Positions 46,105 to 54,134 of a DNA stretch of 64,000 nucleotides are shown piece after piece. This DNA is from Aliiroseovarius sp. Z3 (GTDB taxonomy: Bacteria; Pseudomonadota; Alphaproteobacteria; Rhodobacterales; Rhodobacteraceae). The translations under genes were made by a program, and so were the position numbers. Each line of letters begins with the position of its first letter. The stretch's first letter is position 1. Under the pieces are notes generated by a model. The model saw only the letters and a program-made list of their open reading frames with translations. It ran no database searches and had not been told where the DNA came from. The DNA lies in assembly GCF_029105185.1 (NCBI RefSeq), contig NZ_JAFMZK010000003.1, forward strand, positions 372,001 to 436,000. Reading direction: 5' to 3'.

Positions 46105-47055
46105 TTGGATATTATTTGGCTCAGAGATTTCGAGGCGTTGGTTGCGTGCAAAAACTTTTCGCGCGCGGCCGAAGAACGGAACGTGAGCCAACCCGCGTTC
46201 TCGCGACGTATCCGTGCACTTGAGAACGAAATTGGTGTGCGGCTGATCAATCGCGAAACCCTACCGCTGGCCTTGACCCCTGCGGGCGACGTGTTTCTAT
46301 CGCAGGCCCGTATCATGCTGCGCACCTATGAAGAGACGATCGAACGTTGTCAGACGATTGATGCGGCAAGCGAGAACGTCATACGTTTTGCCACCTCGCA
46401 GTCTCTTTACATGACGCATTACAAGAACCTGATTGCCCCTCTGGCCAGCAAGGGCGGTGTCGAGACGGACCTGAATTCGACCTCGTGGGCGGCGGATCAG
46501 TTTGTAAGCGCGCTTCAGCAAAGCTATTGCGATGTCATCCTGACCTATTGGCATCCGTCGATGGAGTTTCTGGGGCCGCTGGAGGTTGCGAATTTCGAGC
46601 ATTTGACCCTGTCGGCGGATCGGTTTGTACCGGTATCCCGTACCAAACAGGGTGGCGAAGCCGAGTTTCAGTTCAAAACCGGCACCAAGGATGCGATGCC
46701 GCTGCTGTCCTATGGGGCTGTTTCGGCGCTGCGCGCAGTGCAGGATTTTGTGCTGGAGCAATCCATCACCCCGCAGAAGATGTTGATCGTGAACCAGAAC
46801 GCGTTGGCCAACAGTGTGAAAGCGATGATCCTTGAGGGGTTTGGCATGGGATGGCTTCCGCTGAGCTTGTGCAAGGCCGAGCTGGCTGAAGGTCGGCTTG
46901 CCATTGTTGAAGAGCGATTGGCAACCGATCTGGAAGTGCGCGTTTATCGCGATCCGAAGAATAACAAGGGCACCCTGCATGAGTTGTGGGCGCAATTGCA
47001 GTTGGAACAACAGGTGCGGCTGCACCGGCGCCCAAGGCGGGGCGCCACGCTCTAA
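46105..47055 (+). CDS. LysR-family regulator (HypT-like)
   Basis: 316 aa, with a TTG start that begins exactly at the natural domain start 'MDIIWLRDFEALVACKNFSR'. The HTH (about 3-62) has 'AEERNVSQPAFSRRIRALEN', the version seen in HypT/YjiE-type regulators. The effector domain spans about 90-300. It lies 15 bases after the importer and in the same direction, so it may be co-transcribed and control the importer. The inducer is unknown; HypT itself senses hypochlorite by methionine oxidation, which need not apply here. Confidence 0.82.
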   Translation: MDIIWLRDFEALVACKNFSRAAEERNVSQPAFSRRIRALENEIGVRLINRETLPLALTPAGDVFLSQARIMLRTYEETIERCQTIDAASENVIRFATSQSLYMTHYKNLIAPLASKGGVETDLNSTSWAADQFVSALQQSYCDVILTYWHPSMEFLGPLEVANFEHLTLSADRFVPVSRTKQGGEAEFQFKTGTKDAMPLLSYGAVSALRAVQDFVLEQSITPQKMLIVNQNALANSVKAMILEGFGMGWLPLSLCKAELAEGRLAIVEERLATDLEVRVYRDPKNNKGTLHELWAQLQLEQQVRLHRRPRRGATL

Positions 47056-47200
47056 TCACCTGGTTAACAGATCGTAACGGCCACGTGCGGGCGTGTTAGA
47101 CGGTCTCAACCCTGTTTTCATAGGACTCTGACGAACAGCAGTCACCGTCAATGCGTTCGGCATGGCGGTGCGCACGGTGCCATACTGTCAGGAGCATATG

Positions 47201-47467
47201 ATGACAAACCCTTTCGAGAACCGCTCGCTTTCCCTGCGTGGGCCAGCAACCGATATGGCGCCGATTACGCCGTCAGATACCGCCGATTTGGCCAACGTCG
47301 CTGTCGCGCTTTACGTCGAAACCGGCGGTGCCATCGCCTTTACCTCGGTGGCTGGGCATGATCGCGTTGTTGCGGTGGGCGACAACTCGATACTTCCGGT
47401 TGGCGTCAGTCGGGTCTTCACCACCGGCACAACGGCGACCGGCATCCACGCCTTTGTGCTCGTCTGA
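47201..47467 (+). CDS. ghsA: GTA head-spike base protein (Rcc01079 family)
   Basis: 88 aa from the ATG at 47201 (GGAG six bases upstream; an adjacent ATG at 47198 is possible). The sequence 'LRGPATDMAPITPSDTADL', 'VAVALYVETGGAIAFTSVAG', 'ILPVGVSRVFTTGTTATGIH' matches the Rcc01079 family, the base of the head spikes on Rhodobacter gene transfer agent particles. Here it stands with two more genes and no main GTA cluster, as in Rhodobacter, where the spike genes are also elsewhere in the genome. Its stop overlaps the next start. Confidence 0.8.
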   Translation: MTNPFENRSLSLRGPATDMAPITPSDTADLANVAVALYVETGGAIAFTSVAGHDRVVAVGDNSILPVGVSRVFTTGTTATGIHAFVLV

Positions 47468-48273
47468 TGATGGGGCTGGGATACGATATTCCGGCGCTTG
47501 CCTTGCGCCGAAGGGCGTCGCCGTCGCCGTTTTCGCCAGCGTCGCTTTCCCCGTCTGTGTATTTTGATCCGTCACAAGTATCTGCACTGTTTCAGGATGA
47601 TGCCGGCACTGTGGCGGTTTCCGCAGACAACGAACCGGTTGGGCTTTGGCAGGATTTGTCCATGAACGGGCACGATCTTATCCAGCCGGTTAGCGCCGCC
47701 CGCCCGACATATCGGACCGATGGTAGCTTTCACTGGATCGAGGCGGACGGGGTGGATGACGGGTTGGTGACCGCGCCCGTCTTCGATGTCGAAAACCCTG
47801 TAACAATGATACTGGGGTATCAAATGCTGTCGTCCTCGGGCACGGCGCGCGTGAACCTTGCCGAAATCAGCAAAACCAGCACCAACGGCATGTCCGTCGG
47901 GGTGCGGCCTAATATCGACCGGCTGCAATATTACAGTCGCATGTCGCAACATGGCGTCTCTGCCAGCAATGTTGCCTCGCCGACGATCTGGGGAAACCAC
48001 GAGAAGCATGTTGTCACCATGCAAACCACCCCGGGCCACGTGATCGTCCGGCTGGACGGTGTGCCGGTCATCGATACAGCGCAGAATCTGGCACAGCAGT
48101 CTATAGCAGCGCAGCCACTTCGTGTCGGTCTTGGTGTCGTCACGGCAAGTATTCCGGGGGCGTTCCGACTGTTCGGATTGCAGGTTTGGGCGTCGGATGC
48201 AACGCAACCTACCGCAACTCAGATCAGCGAATTGGAAGCATGGCTTGGCGCAAAAATGGGGGTTTCGCTATGA
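47467..48273 (+). CDS. ghsB: GTA head-spike fibre-like protein
   Basis: 268 aa. Overlaps the spike-base gene by one base (TGATG). After a Pro/Ser-rich N-terminus (about 12-32), residues 35-265 look like a concanavalin/LamG-type beta sandwich ('YFDPSQVSALFQDDAGTVAV', 'GLWQDLSMNGHDLIQP', 'RLFGLQVWASDATQPT', 'ISELEAWLGAKMGVSL'), common in phage receptor-binding or fibre proteins. By position it corresponds to the spike fibre Rcc01080, which binds host capsule; sequence identity with it cannot be checked here. Confidence 0.68.
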   Translation: MMGLGYDIPALALRRRASPSPFSPASLSPSVYFDPSQVSALFQDDAGTVAVSADNEPVGLWQDLSMNGHDLIQPVSAARPTYRTDGSFHWIEADGVDDGLVTAPVFDVENPVTMILGYQMLSSSGTARVNLAEISKTSTNGMSVGVRPNIDRLQYYSRMSQHGVSASNVASPTIWGNHEKHVVTMQTTPGHVIVRLDGVPVIDTAQNLAQQSIAAQPLRVGLGVVTASIPGAFRLFGLQVWASDATQPTATQISELEAWLGAKMGVSL

Positions 48274-48662
48274 CCATTCGCATTACAATCGCCTGTCCAG
48301 AGGGGCTTATTTCCGAAGCCAACCAGTTTGCGCTTTGCGTTGGAAACACGCCTGCTGATGCGCAGACATTTCGTTCAGCGACGTGGGAAACCGAGTCGGG
48401 CGACAGATATGCTTTGGCCTCGCTTCTGGCTGGGGCACAGTTTCCGCAAGTGGCGGCCTCACCGCTTTCGGCACCCGCCCATGCACCTGATGCAAATACG
48501 ACCGAGGCGTCGATTGCTCAGGCAGCACTGCGAATTTGGTCGCCTATGTCGGAGGACAGTTTCCCAGAGGTCGGGCTAGATCGTCTGGTCGCGATTGTCG
48601 GATTAGAGGCTGGTATGGCCATTCCACTTCTTGGTCTGTCACCGGTGCCGATTGAGGACTAG
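48270..48662 (+). CDS. Small protein coupled to the GTA spike genes
   Basis: 130 aa from the ATG at 48270 that overlaps the previous stop (ATGA). It opens 'MTIRITIACPEGLISEANQF' and contains 'FRSATWETESGDRYALASLL', then an Ala/Pro-rich stretch. No signal peptide or membrane helix. Not recognised by family; gene overlap implies a role with the head-spike proteins, perhaps assembly or another fibre part. A strong hairpin follows. Confidence 0.65.
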   Translation: MTIRITIACPEGLISEANQFALCVGNTPADAQTFRSATWETESGDRYALASLLAGAQFPQVAASPLSAPAHAPDANTTEASIAQAALRIWSPMSEDSFPEVGLDRLVAIVGLEAGMAIPLLGLSPVPIED

Positions 48663-48668
48663 ACCCGT

Positions 48669-48697
48669 CTTTCTGCCCGCTTAGTCCGGGCAGAAAG
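48669..48697 (+). terminator. Strong stem-loop after the GTA spike genes
   Basis: CTTTCTGCCCG and CGGGCAGAAAG form a perfect 11-bp stem with a 7-base loop, 7 bases after the last spike gene. No T-tract follows directly (TTAATGAAATT), but the stem is strong enough to end the transcript. Confidence 0.75.
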
Positions 48698-48756
48698 TTA
48701 ATGAAATTGGGGCCATCGCCAAATTACTTTGAAGTTTATTCAAATCATGCTAGCAA

Positions 48757-48780
48757 CCTTAAGGTGAGTAAATTTTAAGG
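48757..48780. promoter_or_regulatory. Inverted repeat upstream of the sugar transferase gene
   Basis: CCTTAA and TTAAGG are separated by 12 bp, ending 10 bp before the ATG at 48791 and overlapping its AAGGA ribosome site. An AT-rich stretch with TTGAAG (48729-48734) upstream may be the promoter. A bound regulator could control the exopolysaccharide start gene. Confidence 0.35.
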
Positions 48781-48790
48781 ATTTGCAACC

Positions 48791-49462
48791 ATGAGGCAGT
48801 TCATGCGGGAATACGGCATGACCGCGGATCGAACGTTGGGTCCAGACCCGATGCCCACTGGTGAAGCCGGTCTGACCCCGGTTGGTTTCGCGATTGGGAA
48901 GCGGGTTTTCGATGTGTGCTTTTGCCTTATTTTACTCCCCATACTGTGCGTGGTGGCCTTCATATTGTCGGTCCTGAACAGTGTTCTTAGCCCGGGGCCG
49001 CTGCTGTTCATGCAACCTCGAATGGGTCGCAATTGCACCCCATTCATGGCCTATAAGTTTCGCACGATGACGCCATCAACAAAGAGCCGTCGCGCGAACG
49101 ATCCCCTTGAGAATGAGCGTATTACCAGCCTTGGAGCGGCGCTGCGGCAAAGTCGGTTGGATGAGCTGCCCCAAATCATAAACGTTCTGCGGGGCGAGAT
49201 GAGCCTGATCGGTCCTCGCCCCGATTGTTATGATCATGCGGTTACATTTCTGCGCATCGTGCCGGGCTATAAGGAACGCCACGTGGTTCTGCCTGGGATC
49301 AGTGGCTTTGCTCAGACAGAGCTTGGCTATGTCGAAGGTATCGAAGCCACTGCCAAGAAAGTCGAGGCCGATCTTCATTACATCGCCAATCGCAACTTTC
49401 GAATGGAAGTCTGGATTTTCTGGCGGACACTTGTGACGGTGATCAGCCGGACCGGGCGTTGA
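48791..49462 (+). CDS. Undecaprenyl-phosphate sugar transferase starting exopolysaccharide synthesis
   Basis: 223-aa ExoY/WcaJ-type phosphoglycosyltransferase. One membrane-associated helix (about 37-62, 'RVFDVCFCLILLPILCVVAF') is followed by the catalytic domain with 'YKFRTMTPSTKSRR', 'RLDELPQIINVLRGEMSLIG' and 'GPRPD', all hallmarks of bacterial sugar transferases. It transfers sugar-1-P from a UDP-sugar to undecaprenyl phosphate on the cytosolic side of the inner membrane. First plus-strand gene of the polysaccharide locus, before the Wzc-like kinase. Confidence 0.92.
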   Translation: MRQFMREYGMTADRTLGPDPMPTGEAGLTPVGFAIGKRVFDVCFCLILLPILCVVAFILSVLNSVLSPGPLLFMQPRMGRNCTPFMAYKFRTMTPSTKSRRANDPLENERITSLGAALRQSRLDELPQIINVLRGEMSLIGPRPDCYDHAVTFLRIVPGYKERHVVLPGISGFAQTELGYVEGIEATAKKVEADLHYIANRNFRMEVWIFWRTLVTVISRTGR

Positions 49463-49504
49463 GTTTTGCCAGCTTGTGTTTGCACGCCAACGAAAGGGCC
49501 TTGA

Positions 49505-51448
49505 ATGAATATTCGACAAGGGTTTCCGCGCGTTCATGATACGACGCATCGGGATGATCCAGCGCCAACCAGAGATCTGGATCTTCTAAGCATCGGTCAA
49601 GCTCTGTGGCGCGGGCGTCGAATGATTGCCATACTGGGCGTTGTGGGGTTGATGGCCGGTGCTATCTATGGATTTGGCCTCGCGCGCCCAAAATTTGCGG
49701 CCACCGCCTTGTTGGTTATGACGCAGTCGCCTGATCCGATCCTTTCTGGCGATGCACCTGTTCAAGCTGCGACGCAAGACCTGTCGGATATGAACACTCA
49801 GCTTCACATCATCCAGTCGCGCGCCCTGGTCCAGCAGATGATTGATGATTTGAACCTGGCGAAAGACCCCGAGTTTAATCCGGCCCTGCGGGCCGGTTGG
49901 TCCAAACGTTTTGCAACAGGTTCTGCAACCCCAGTGGTCGATGATCCTGAAACCGCGGAACAGGTTGTCGGCAATGTGCAGGATGCGCTGTCCGCTCATG
50001 TGCAACGAAACACGCGGATTTTTGCGGTCACAGCGCGGTCTGAAGATCGTGACAAGGCGGCCCAAATGGCAAACGTTCTTTCGTCAATTTATCTGCAAGA
50101 TCAAATTGATGCGAAGTTTCAAGCGGCTGACGATGCGGTCCGATGGTTGTCAGACCGCGTTGGGGTGCTGCGCCAAGACCTTGCGGCGCAAGAAGCAGAG
50201 GTCGCGCGGTTGCGCTCGCAGATGGATCTAACCTCGGCCGAAGGGCTGGCCATTCTGAACGCCCGCCTGAAAGAGGCGCGCGCACGGTTGCAGGATGTGC
50301 GACAGGGGGTCGGTCAAGCCAGTGATCAACAGCGTGTGGCGCTTCAGAAGCGAGCATTGGAAAAATCCATCACCGAGCTTGAACTGGCCGTGCAAACCCA
50401 AGGTGACGAGGTAAATGCACTGCAACAGTTAGAACGCGAAGCTCAGGCGACACGCGTGCTCTATGAAACACTGTTGGCCCGGTTGAAAGAGGCCAGCGCC
50501 GTGCGTGGGTTGCAGCAGGCCGATGCGCGTGTGTTGTCTGCCGCGACGGCAGGCACGTATCAATCGCCTCGGAAGGGGCTGATCATGCTGGTGAGCGCGC
50601 TGATAGGGATGGCGATTGCAAGCGGTTACGTCCTGTCGAAGCAGTTTGTGCATGCAGGCTTTCGAACCGCAGATGAATTGGAAGAGGCAACAGGCAAGCG
50701 CGTTCTGGGCCAGGTGCCAGTCATTCCGGTCGCGGATCGCAGCGCATTGGTGCCGTTTCTGTCCAAACACCCCACGGCCGCAGCCGCTGAAGCCATCCGA
50801 AATCTGCGTACCTCGCTTTTGATGTCAGATGTCGATCGGTCACCGCAGGTGGTTTTGATTGCCTCGGCCATGCCGGGTGAGGGCAAGACAACTCTGGCGG
50901 TGGCGCTGACACAAAACCTGGCCGGATTGGGCAAACGCGTACTGTTGATCGAAGGGGATATCCGTCGCCGCACGTTGGAACACTATGTGCCCAGCCCTTC
51001 CGCGCAGGGGATCATGCCGGCACTGGCAGGCGATGTCTCCCTGTCGGAGGCGGTGCAACATGTGCCAGAGTTGAATGCGGACGTGCTTTTTGGGGGAAAG
51101 CCGGGGGCGAGTGCCGCAGATCTGTTCGCCTCACGCTACTTTGAACTGTTACTCAGCAAGGCGCGCGCAGACTATGACATGATCATCATCGACAGCCCCC
51201 CGGTTCTGGTTGTGCCGGATGCGCGGGTGATAGCCCGCCAAGCGGATGCAGTCCTTTTCGTGGTGGGCTGGAACAAGACAACCCGACGGCAAGTTGCCGA
51301 GGGCCTGCGACAGTTCGCGATGGTGAATTGCCCTGTCACCGGCTTGGTGCTGTCACAGGTTAGGCCCGGTGAAATGGCACGCTATGGGTATGGGGATACC
51401 AATCCCGCATATACCACCTATGGCGAGGGCTATTACGGTGTGACCTAA
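49505..51448 (+). CDS. Wzc-like polysaccharide co-polymerase / tyrosine autokinase
   Basis: 647 aa. The N-terminal Wzz domain has a first membrane helix (about 38-58) and a long coiled-coil periplasmic part (about 180-330). A second helix (about 360-378) leads to the cytosolic BY-kinase with Walker A 'MPGEGKTTLAVAL' near residue 456 and Walker A'/B 'IIIDSPPVLVV' near 560. The tail has six tyrosines ('YGYGDTNPAYTTYGEGYYG'), the autophosphorylation cluster. Controls chain length and export with the Wza-like protein, whose convergent gene overlaps its stop by 4 bases. Confidence 0.92.
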   Translation: MNIRQGFPRVHDTTHRDDPAPTRDLDLLSIGQALWRGRRMIAILGVVGLMAGAIYGFGLARPKFAATALLVMTQSPDPILSGDAPVQAATQDLSDMNTQLHIIQSRALVQQMIDDLNLAKDPEFNPALRAGWSKRFATGSATPVVDDPETAEQVVGNVQDALSAHVQRNTRIFAVTARSEDRDKAAQMANVLSSIYLQDQIDAKFQAADDAVRWLSDRVGVLRQDLAAQEAEVARLRSQMDLTSAEGLAILNARLKEARARLQDVRQGVGQASDQQRVALQKRALEKSITELELAVQTQGDEVNALQQLEREAQATRVLYETLLARLKEASAVRGLQQADARVLSAATAGTYQSPRKGLIMLVSALIGMAIASGYVLSKQFVHAGFRTADELEEATGKRVLGQVPVIPVADRSALVPFLSKHPTAAAAEAIRNLRTSLLMSDVDRSPQVVLIASAMPGEGKTTLAVALTQNLAGLGKRVLLIEGDIRRRTLEHYVPSPSAQGIMPALAGDVSLSEAVQHVPELNADVLFGGKPGASAADLFASRYFELLLSKARADYDMIIIDSPPVLVVPDARVIARQADAVLFVVGWNKTTRRQVAEGLRQFAMVNCPVTGLVLSQVRPGEMARYGYGDTNPAYTTYGEGYYGVT

Positions 51449-52812
51449 GGCACGCCGCTGTCGCCATTGACGGATTTGTTGATCAGAATCGGGAAGGCTT
51501 GCTCGAAGGCACGCGACCATTTGGTGATTGGCTGTTCCTCGATAAACACGATGTCGTTCGGGCGCATCTGCATGCGTGTGGCAAGCGTGATGTTGACCAC
51601 ATTCGTGGCGTCCAGATGCCAGGCCGTGACCGATGTGTCATTGTCTTCCGTGCCGGGGCGGATCACATAAATCTGCGCCGGATCACCGGTCGTGGTGTCA
51701 AACCCGCCCTCGTCATACAGCACATCGGCAAGGCTGGCTTGTCGCCCATAGGGCAGGGCGACTCGGCCTTGTTGGGCCACCTCGCCAGCCAAATAGACAT
51801 AGTGGCGTGTTTCAGCGTCAAGTTCGCGCCGGGCCGCGAAGGTGGTGCGCCGTTCGTCAAGCGCGTCGCGCTGCACGGCCATTTCGGCCTTTAACTCTGT
51901 CAGAGCCTGCAAGCGCGCACTGCGTTTCAGGCCAATCGCCGTGATCTGCGCCTCGTAAAATGCCAGCGCCCGGTCGAGGTCATAACTTTCATCCACATAG
52001 ATTGCATCGCCCGACAACAGCATCAGATTGCGCGCTTTGGCATCGGATCGAAGGGCCGAGGCAGGGAGTTGATAGAGCGTCCCGTCGCGGTAAAGACGTA
52101 TCGCCGTTGCGTCCTTGTCATCAGCGACCACGCCACCAGCCTGAGCCAGTGCATCGCCAAGCCGCAGGGGTTTCAGGGTCAATGGCACCAACCCTGCTTT
52201 GGCAACCTTGCCGCCTATGGCCACATGTTGTGAATTGAATTCCGTGATCTCAAGGCTGAAAGCCGGGTCGATGTTCTTTGCGACAAGGGCCTGGAAAACA
52301 GCGTCTTCGGCATCCTCCAGAGTTTTCCCGGCGATCTCGATTTGTCCGACGTCAGGCAGGGCAATCTTGCCATTGTCACGCACTGTGTACCCTTGTCTTT
52401 GGGTTTGTGCGCTGAGCAACCCGCCAAGCTCTTCGATCGTGCTGGTCGTGCTTTTTGTCACCAACATCACGACATCGCCATTTCCGATCTTGTAGCGCTG
52501 TGGTGCCGGTTGGGGCGGCAACTTTGTGACGATCGTTTCGCGTGATTGTTTGGGACCGTCTGGGATGTCGGGAAGCTGTGCCGCGCCACGTGGGCCCGCG
52601 CTGCTGGCGACCGTATGAAATGCCTCGGGCAGGCTGAGCGGCACATAGGGGGCGCTGTTGGCCTGCTTGACCGAACTTGCAGTGATCGGCATCACCCGCA
52701 CATCCAGACCGGCAGCTTGTGTCTGCACGGTCGGGCTGTGATAGGTCACGCCGCAACCCGACAAGGCAAGGCTCGTGCCAAGAAAAAGCGCGCGCAGTCC
52801 GTAATGGTGCAT
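51445..52812 (-). CDS. Wza-like polysaccharide export lipoprotein
   Basis: 455 aa. The ATG at 52812 follows GGAGGAA. A lipoprotein signal peptide ends in the lipobox 'LALSGC' (Cys near 20). The Poly_export domain (about 105-200: 'YKIGNGDVVMLVTKST') and SLBB domains ('VAIGGKVAKAGLVPLTLKPL', 'VYLAGEVAQQGRVALPYGRQ') are clear. The end has no Trp-rich helix like E. coli Wza, so the outer-membrane exit may differ. Convergent 4-base overlap with the Wzc-like gene. Confidence 0.9.
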   Translation of the reverse strand: MHHYGLRALFLGTSLALSGCGVTYHSPTVQTQAAGLDVRVMPITASSVKQANSAPYVPLSLPEAFHTVASSAGPRGAAQLPDIPDGPKQSRETIVTKLPPQPAPQRYKIGNGDVVMLVTKSTTSTIEELGGLLSAQTQRQGYTVRDNGKIALPDVGQIEIAGKTLEDAEDAVFQALVAKNIDPAFSLEITEFNSQHVAIGGKVAKAGLVPLTLKPLRLGDALAQAGGVVADDKDATAIRLYRDGTLYQLPASALRSDAKARNLMLLSGDAIYVDESYDLDRALAFYEAQITAIGLKRSARLQALTELKAEMAVQRDALDERRTTFAARRELDAETRHYVYLAGEVAQQGRVALPYGRQASLADVLYDEGGFDTTTGDPAQIYVIRPGTEDNDTSVTAWHLDATNVVNITLATRMQMRPNDIVFIEEQPITKWSRAFEQAFPILINKSVNGDSGVP

Positions 52813-52984
52813 GAGTTCCTCCGTGCATCTGGTCCGGCAGCATGTCGCCCTGTGGCATGCGGGTCGGTGTGATTGATCCACTCATATCAAAATTGCAGGG
52901 CCGAAAAACTAAAATACCATAGGTTGTTTGTCGCAAAGGTGCTTCGATCCTGGTGTGTTGCCGAATTACGGCGTGTCTGGGGGG

Positions 52985-54127
52985 CTAAGCACGCAGCCGA
53001 GTGTCAGCCGCTGTGGACAGGCCGGGCACAAGGTCAGCGATTGCGGTCATGTAACAGTCGACCACGATTTTCTGATCATATTCCCGCAGCATCTTTTCAC
53101 GACCGGCACCCCCCATCATCACGCGGGTGTTGGTGGGCATGTTTGCGAACGCCTCTAACTTTTGGCGCAGATCTTCGGCATCGCGCGGTGCGCAGAGCAG
53201 GCCGGTGATCCCGTCGTCGACCACATGCCGACAGCCCGGTACATCCGTGGCGATCAGCGGTCGCGCCATACTGGCGGCTTCAAGCAGTGTGCGGGGTGCG
53301 CCTTCGCGATACGAGGGCAGGACCACACAATCTGCACCCGTGATAAAGGGACGGACATCGTCATGTTCACCCAGATGGTCAATGACGCCCTCGTTGATCC
53401 AACGGTTCAACTGTGTGGGGCCTAGCGCCGACCGGTTCGCAGCGTCAATCGAGCCAAGAATCTGGAAGTGGATATCGTTTCGGATGTTTTTGATCTGGCG
53501 CGCGGCTTCAACAAATTCCAGCACGCCTTTGTCGCGCAGAAGGCGCGATACCATCAGAAACACCGTGCCGTTATCAGGGGGCAGAGGTGTCGGGGAAAAA
53601 TGTGCCAGATCGACGCCCGAGCCGGGCAAAAGACGCGCCTGACCGGGTGCTATCAGTCGTCGTTGAACGAACAGGTCTCGATCATCGGGGTTTTGAAAGA
53701 ACAGGGTGGGAAGTCCCCGAAAGGCAAAGCGATACAAGGTCTCGACCACCATCCTGAGCGCGCCACCTGACAGGAAACCTGTCCCCAGCCCCGAGATATT
53801 GGGAAGAAACGGGATACCCAACCGTTTTGCGGCCACCGCGCCGAAGACGTTGTTCTTGACCGTGTAGCTGAGGATGAGATCAGGTCGCAGTGTCGCAAAA
53901 TGGGCGGCAAACCGGCCTGGCAACTTGGCATCCCGCTGGGGCGACAGTCCCTGCACATCCATCTGCAGGTCGATCACCTGACACCCCATGTCGCGCAGTG
54001 CTGGCGCGGCGGTGTCATACGGTGCCAGGATGGTGACGCGATGCCCTTGGTTCAGCAAAGCCTGGATCACCGGGCGGCGGAAATTCAGGGCGTTCCACGC
54101 GGCGTTGACGGTTAATAACACTTTCAT
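52985..54127 (-). CDS. Glycosyltransferase family 4
   Basis: 380 aa. The frame opens 19 codons earlier, but 'MKVLLTVNAAWNALNFRRPV' at 54127 is the natural GT-B start. The N-terminal half has 'HRVTILAPYDTAAPALRDMG' and 'SYTVKNNVFGAVAAKRLGIP'. The C-terminal donor domain has 'VSRLLRDKGVLEFVEAARQI' and the E-x7-E motif in 'REGAPRTLLEAASMARPLIA'. A cytosolic retaining transferase building the repeat unit. Last gene of the minus-strand polysaccharide operon. Confidence 0.9.
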   Translation of the reverse strand: MKVLLTVNAAWNALNFRRPVIQALLNQGHRVTILAPYDTAAPALRDMGCQVIDLQMDVQGLSPQRDAKLPGRFAAHFATLRPDLILSYTVKNNVFGAVAAKRLGIPFLPNISGLGTGFLSGGALRMVVETLYRFAFRGLPTLFFQNPDDRDLFVQRRLIAPGQARLLPGSGVDLAHFSPTPLPPDNGTVFLMVSRLLRDKGVLEFVEAARQIKNIRNDIHFQILGSIDAANRSALGPTQLNRWINEGVIDHLGEHDDVRPFITGADCVVLPSYREGAPRTLLEAASMARPLIATDVPGCRHVVDDGITGLLCAPRDAEDLRQKLEAFANMPTNTRVMMGGAGREKMLREYDQKIVVDCYMTAIADLVPGLSTAADTRLRA

Positions 54128-54134
54128 GGAAACC

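Noticed and set aside
47201-48662. Prophage or phage remnant
   Set aside because: Only spike-type genes are present, matching the known separate GTA spike locus; no integrase, terminase, portal or lysis genes are nearby.
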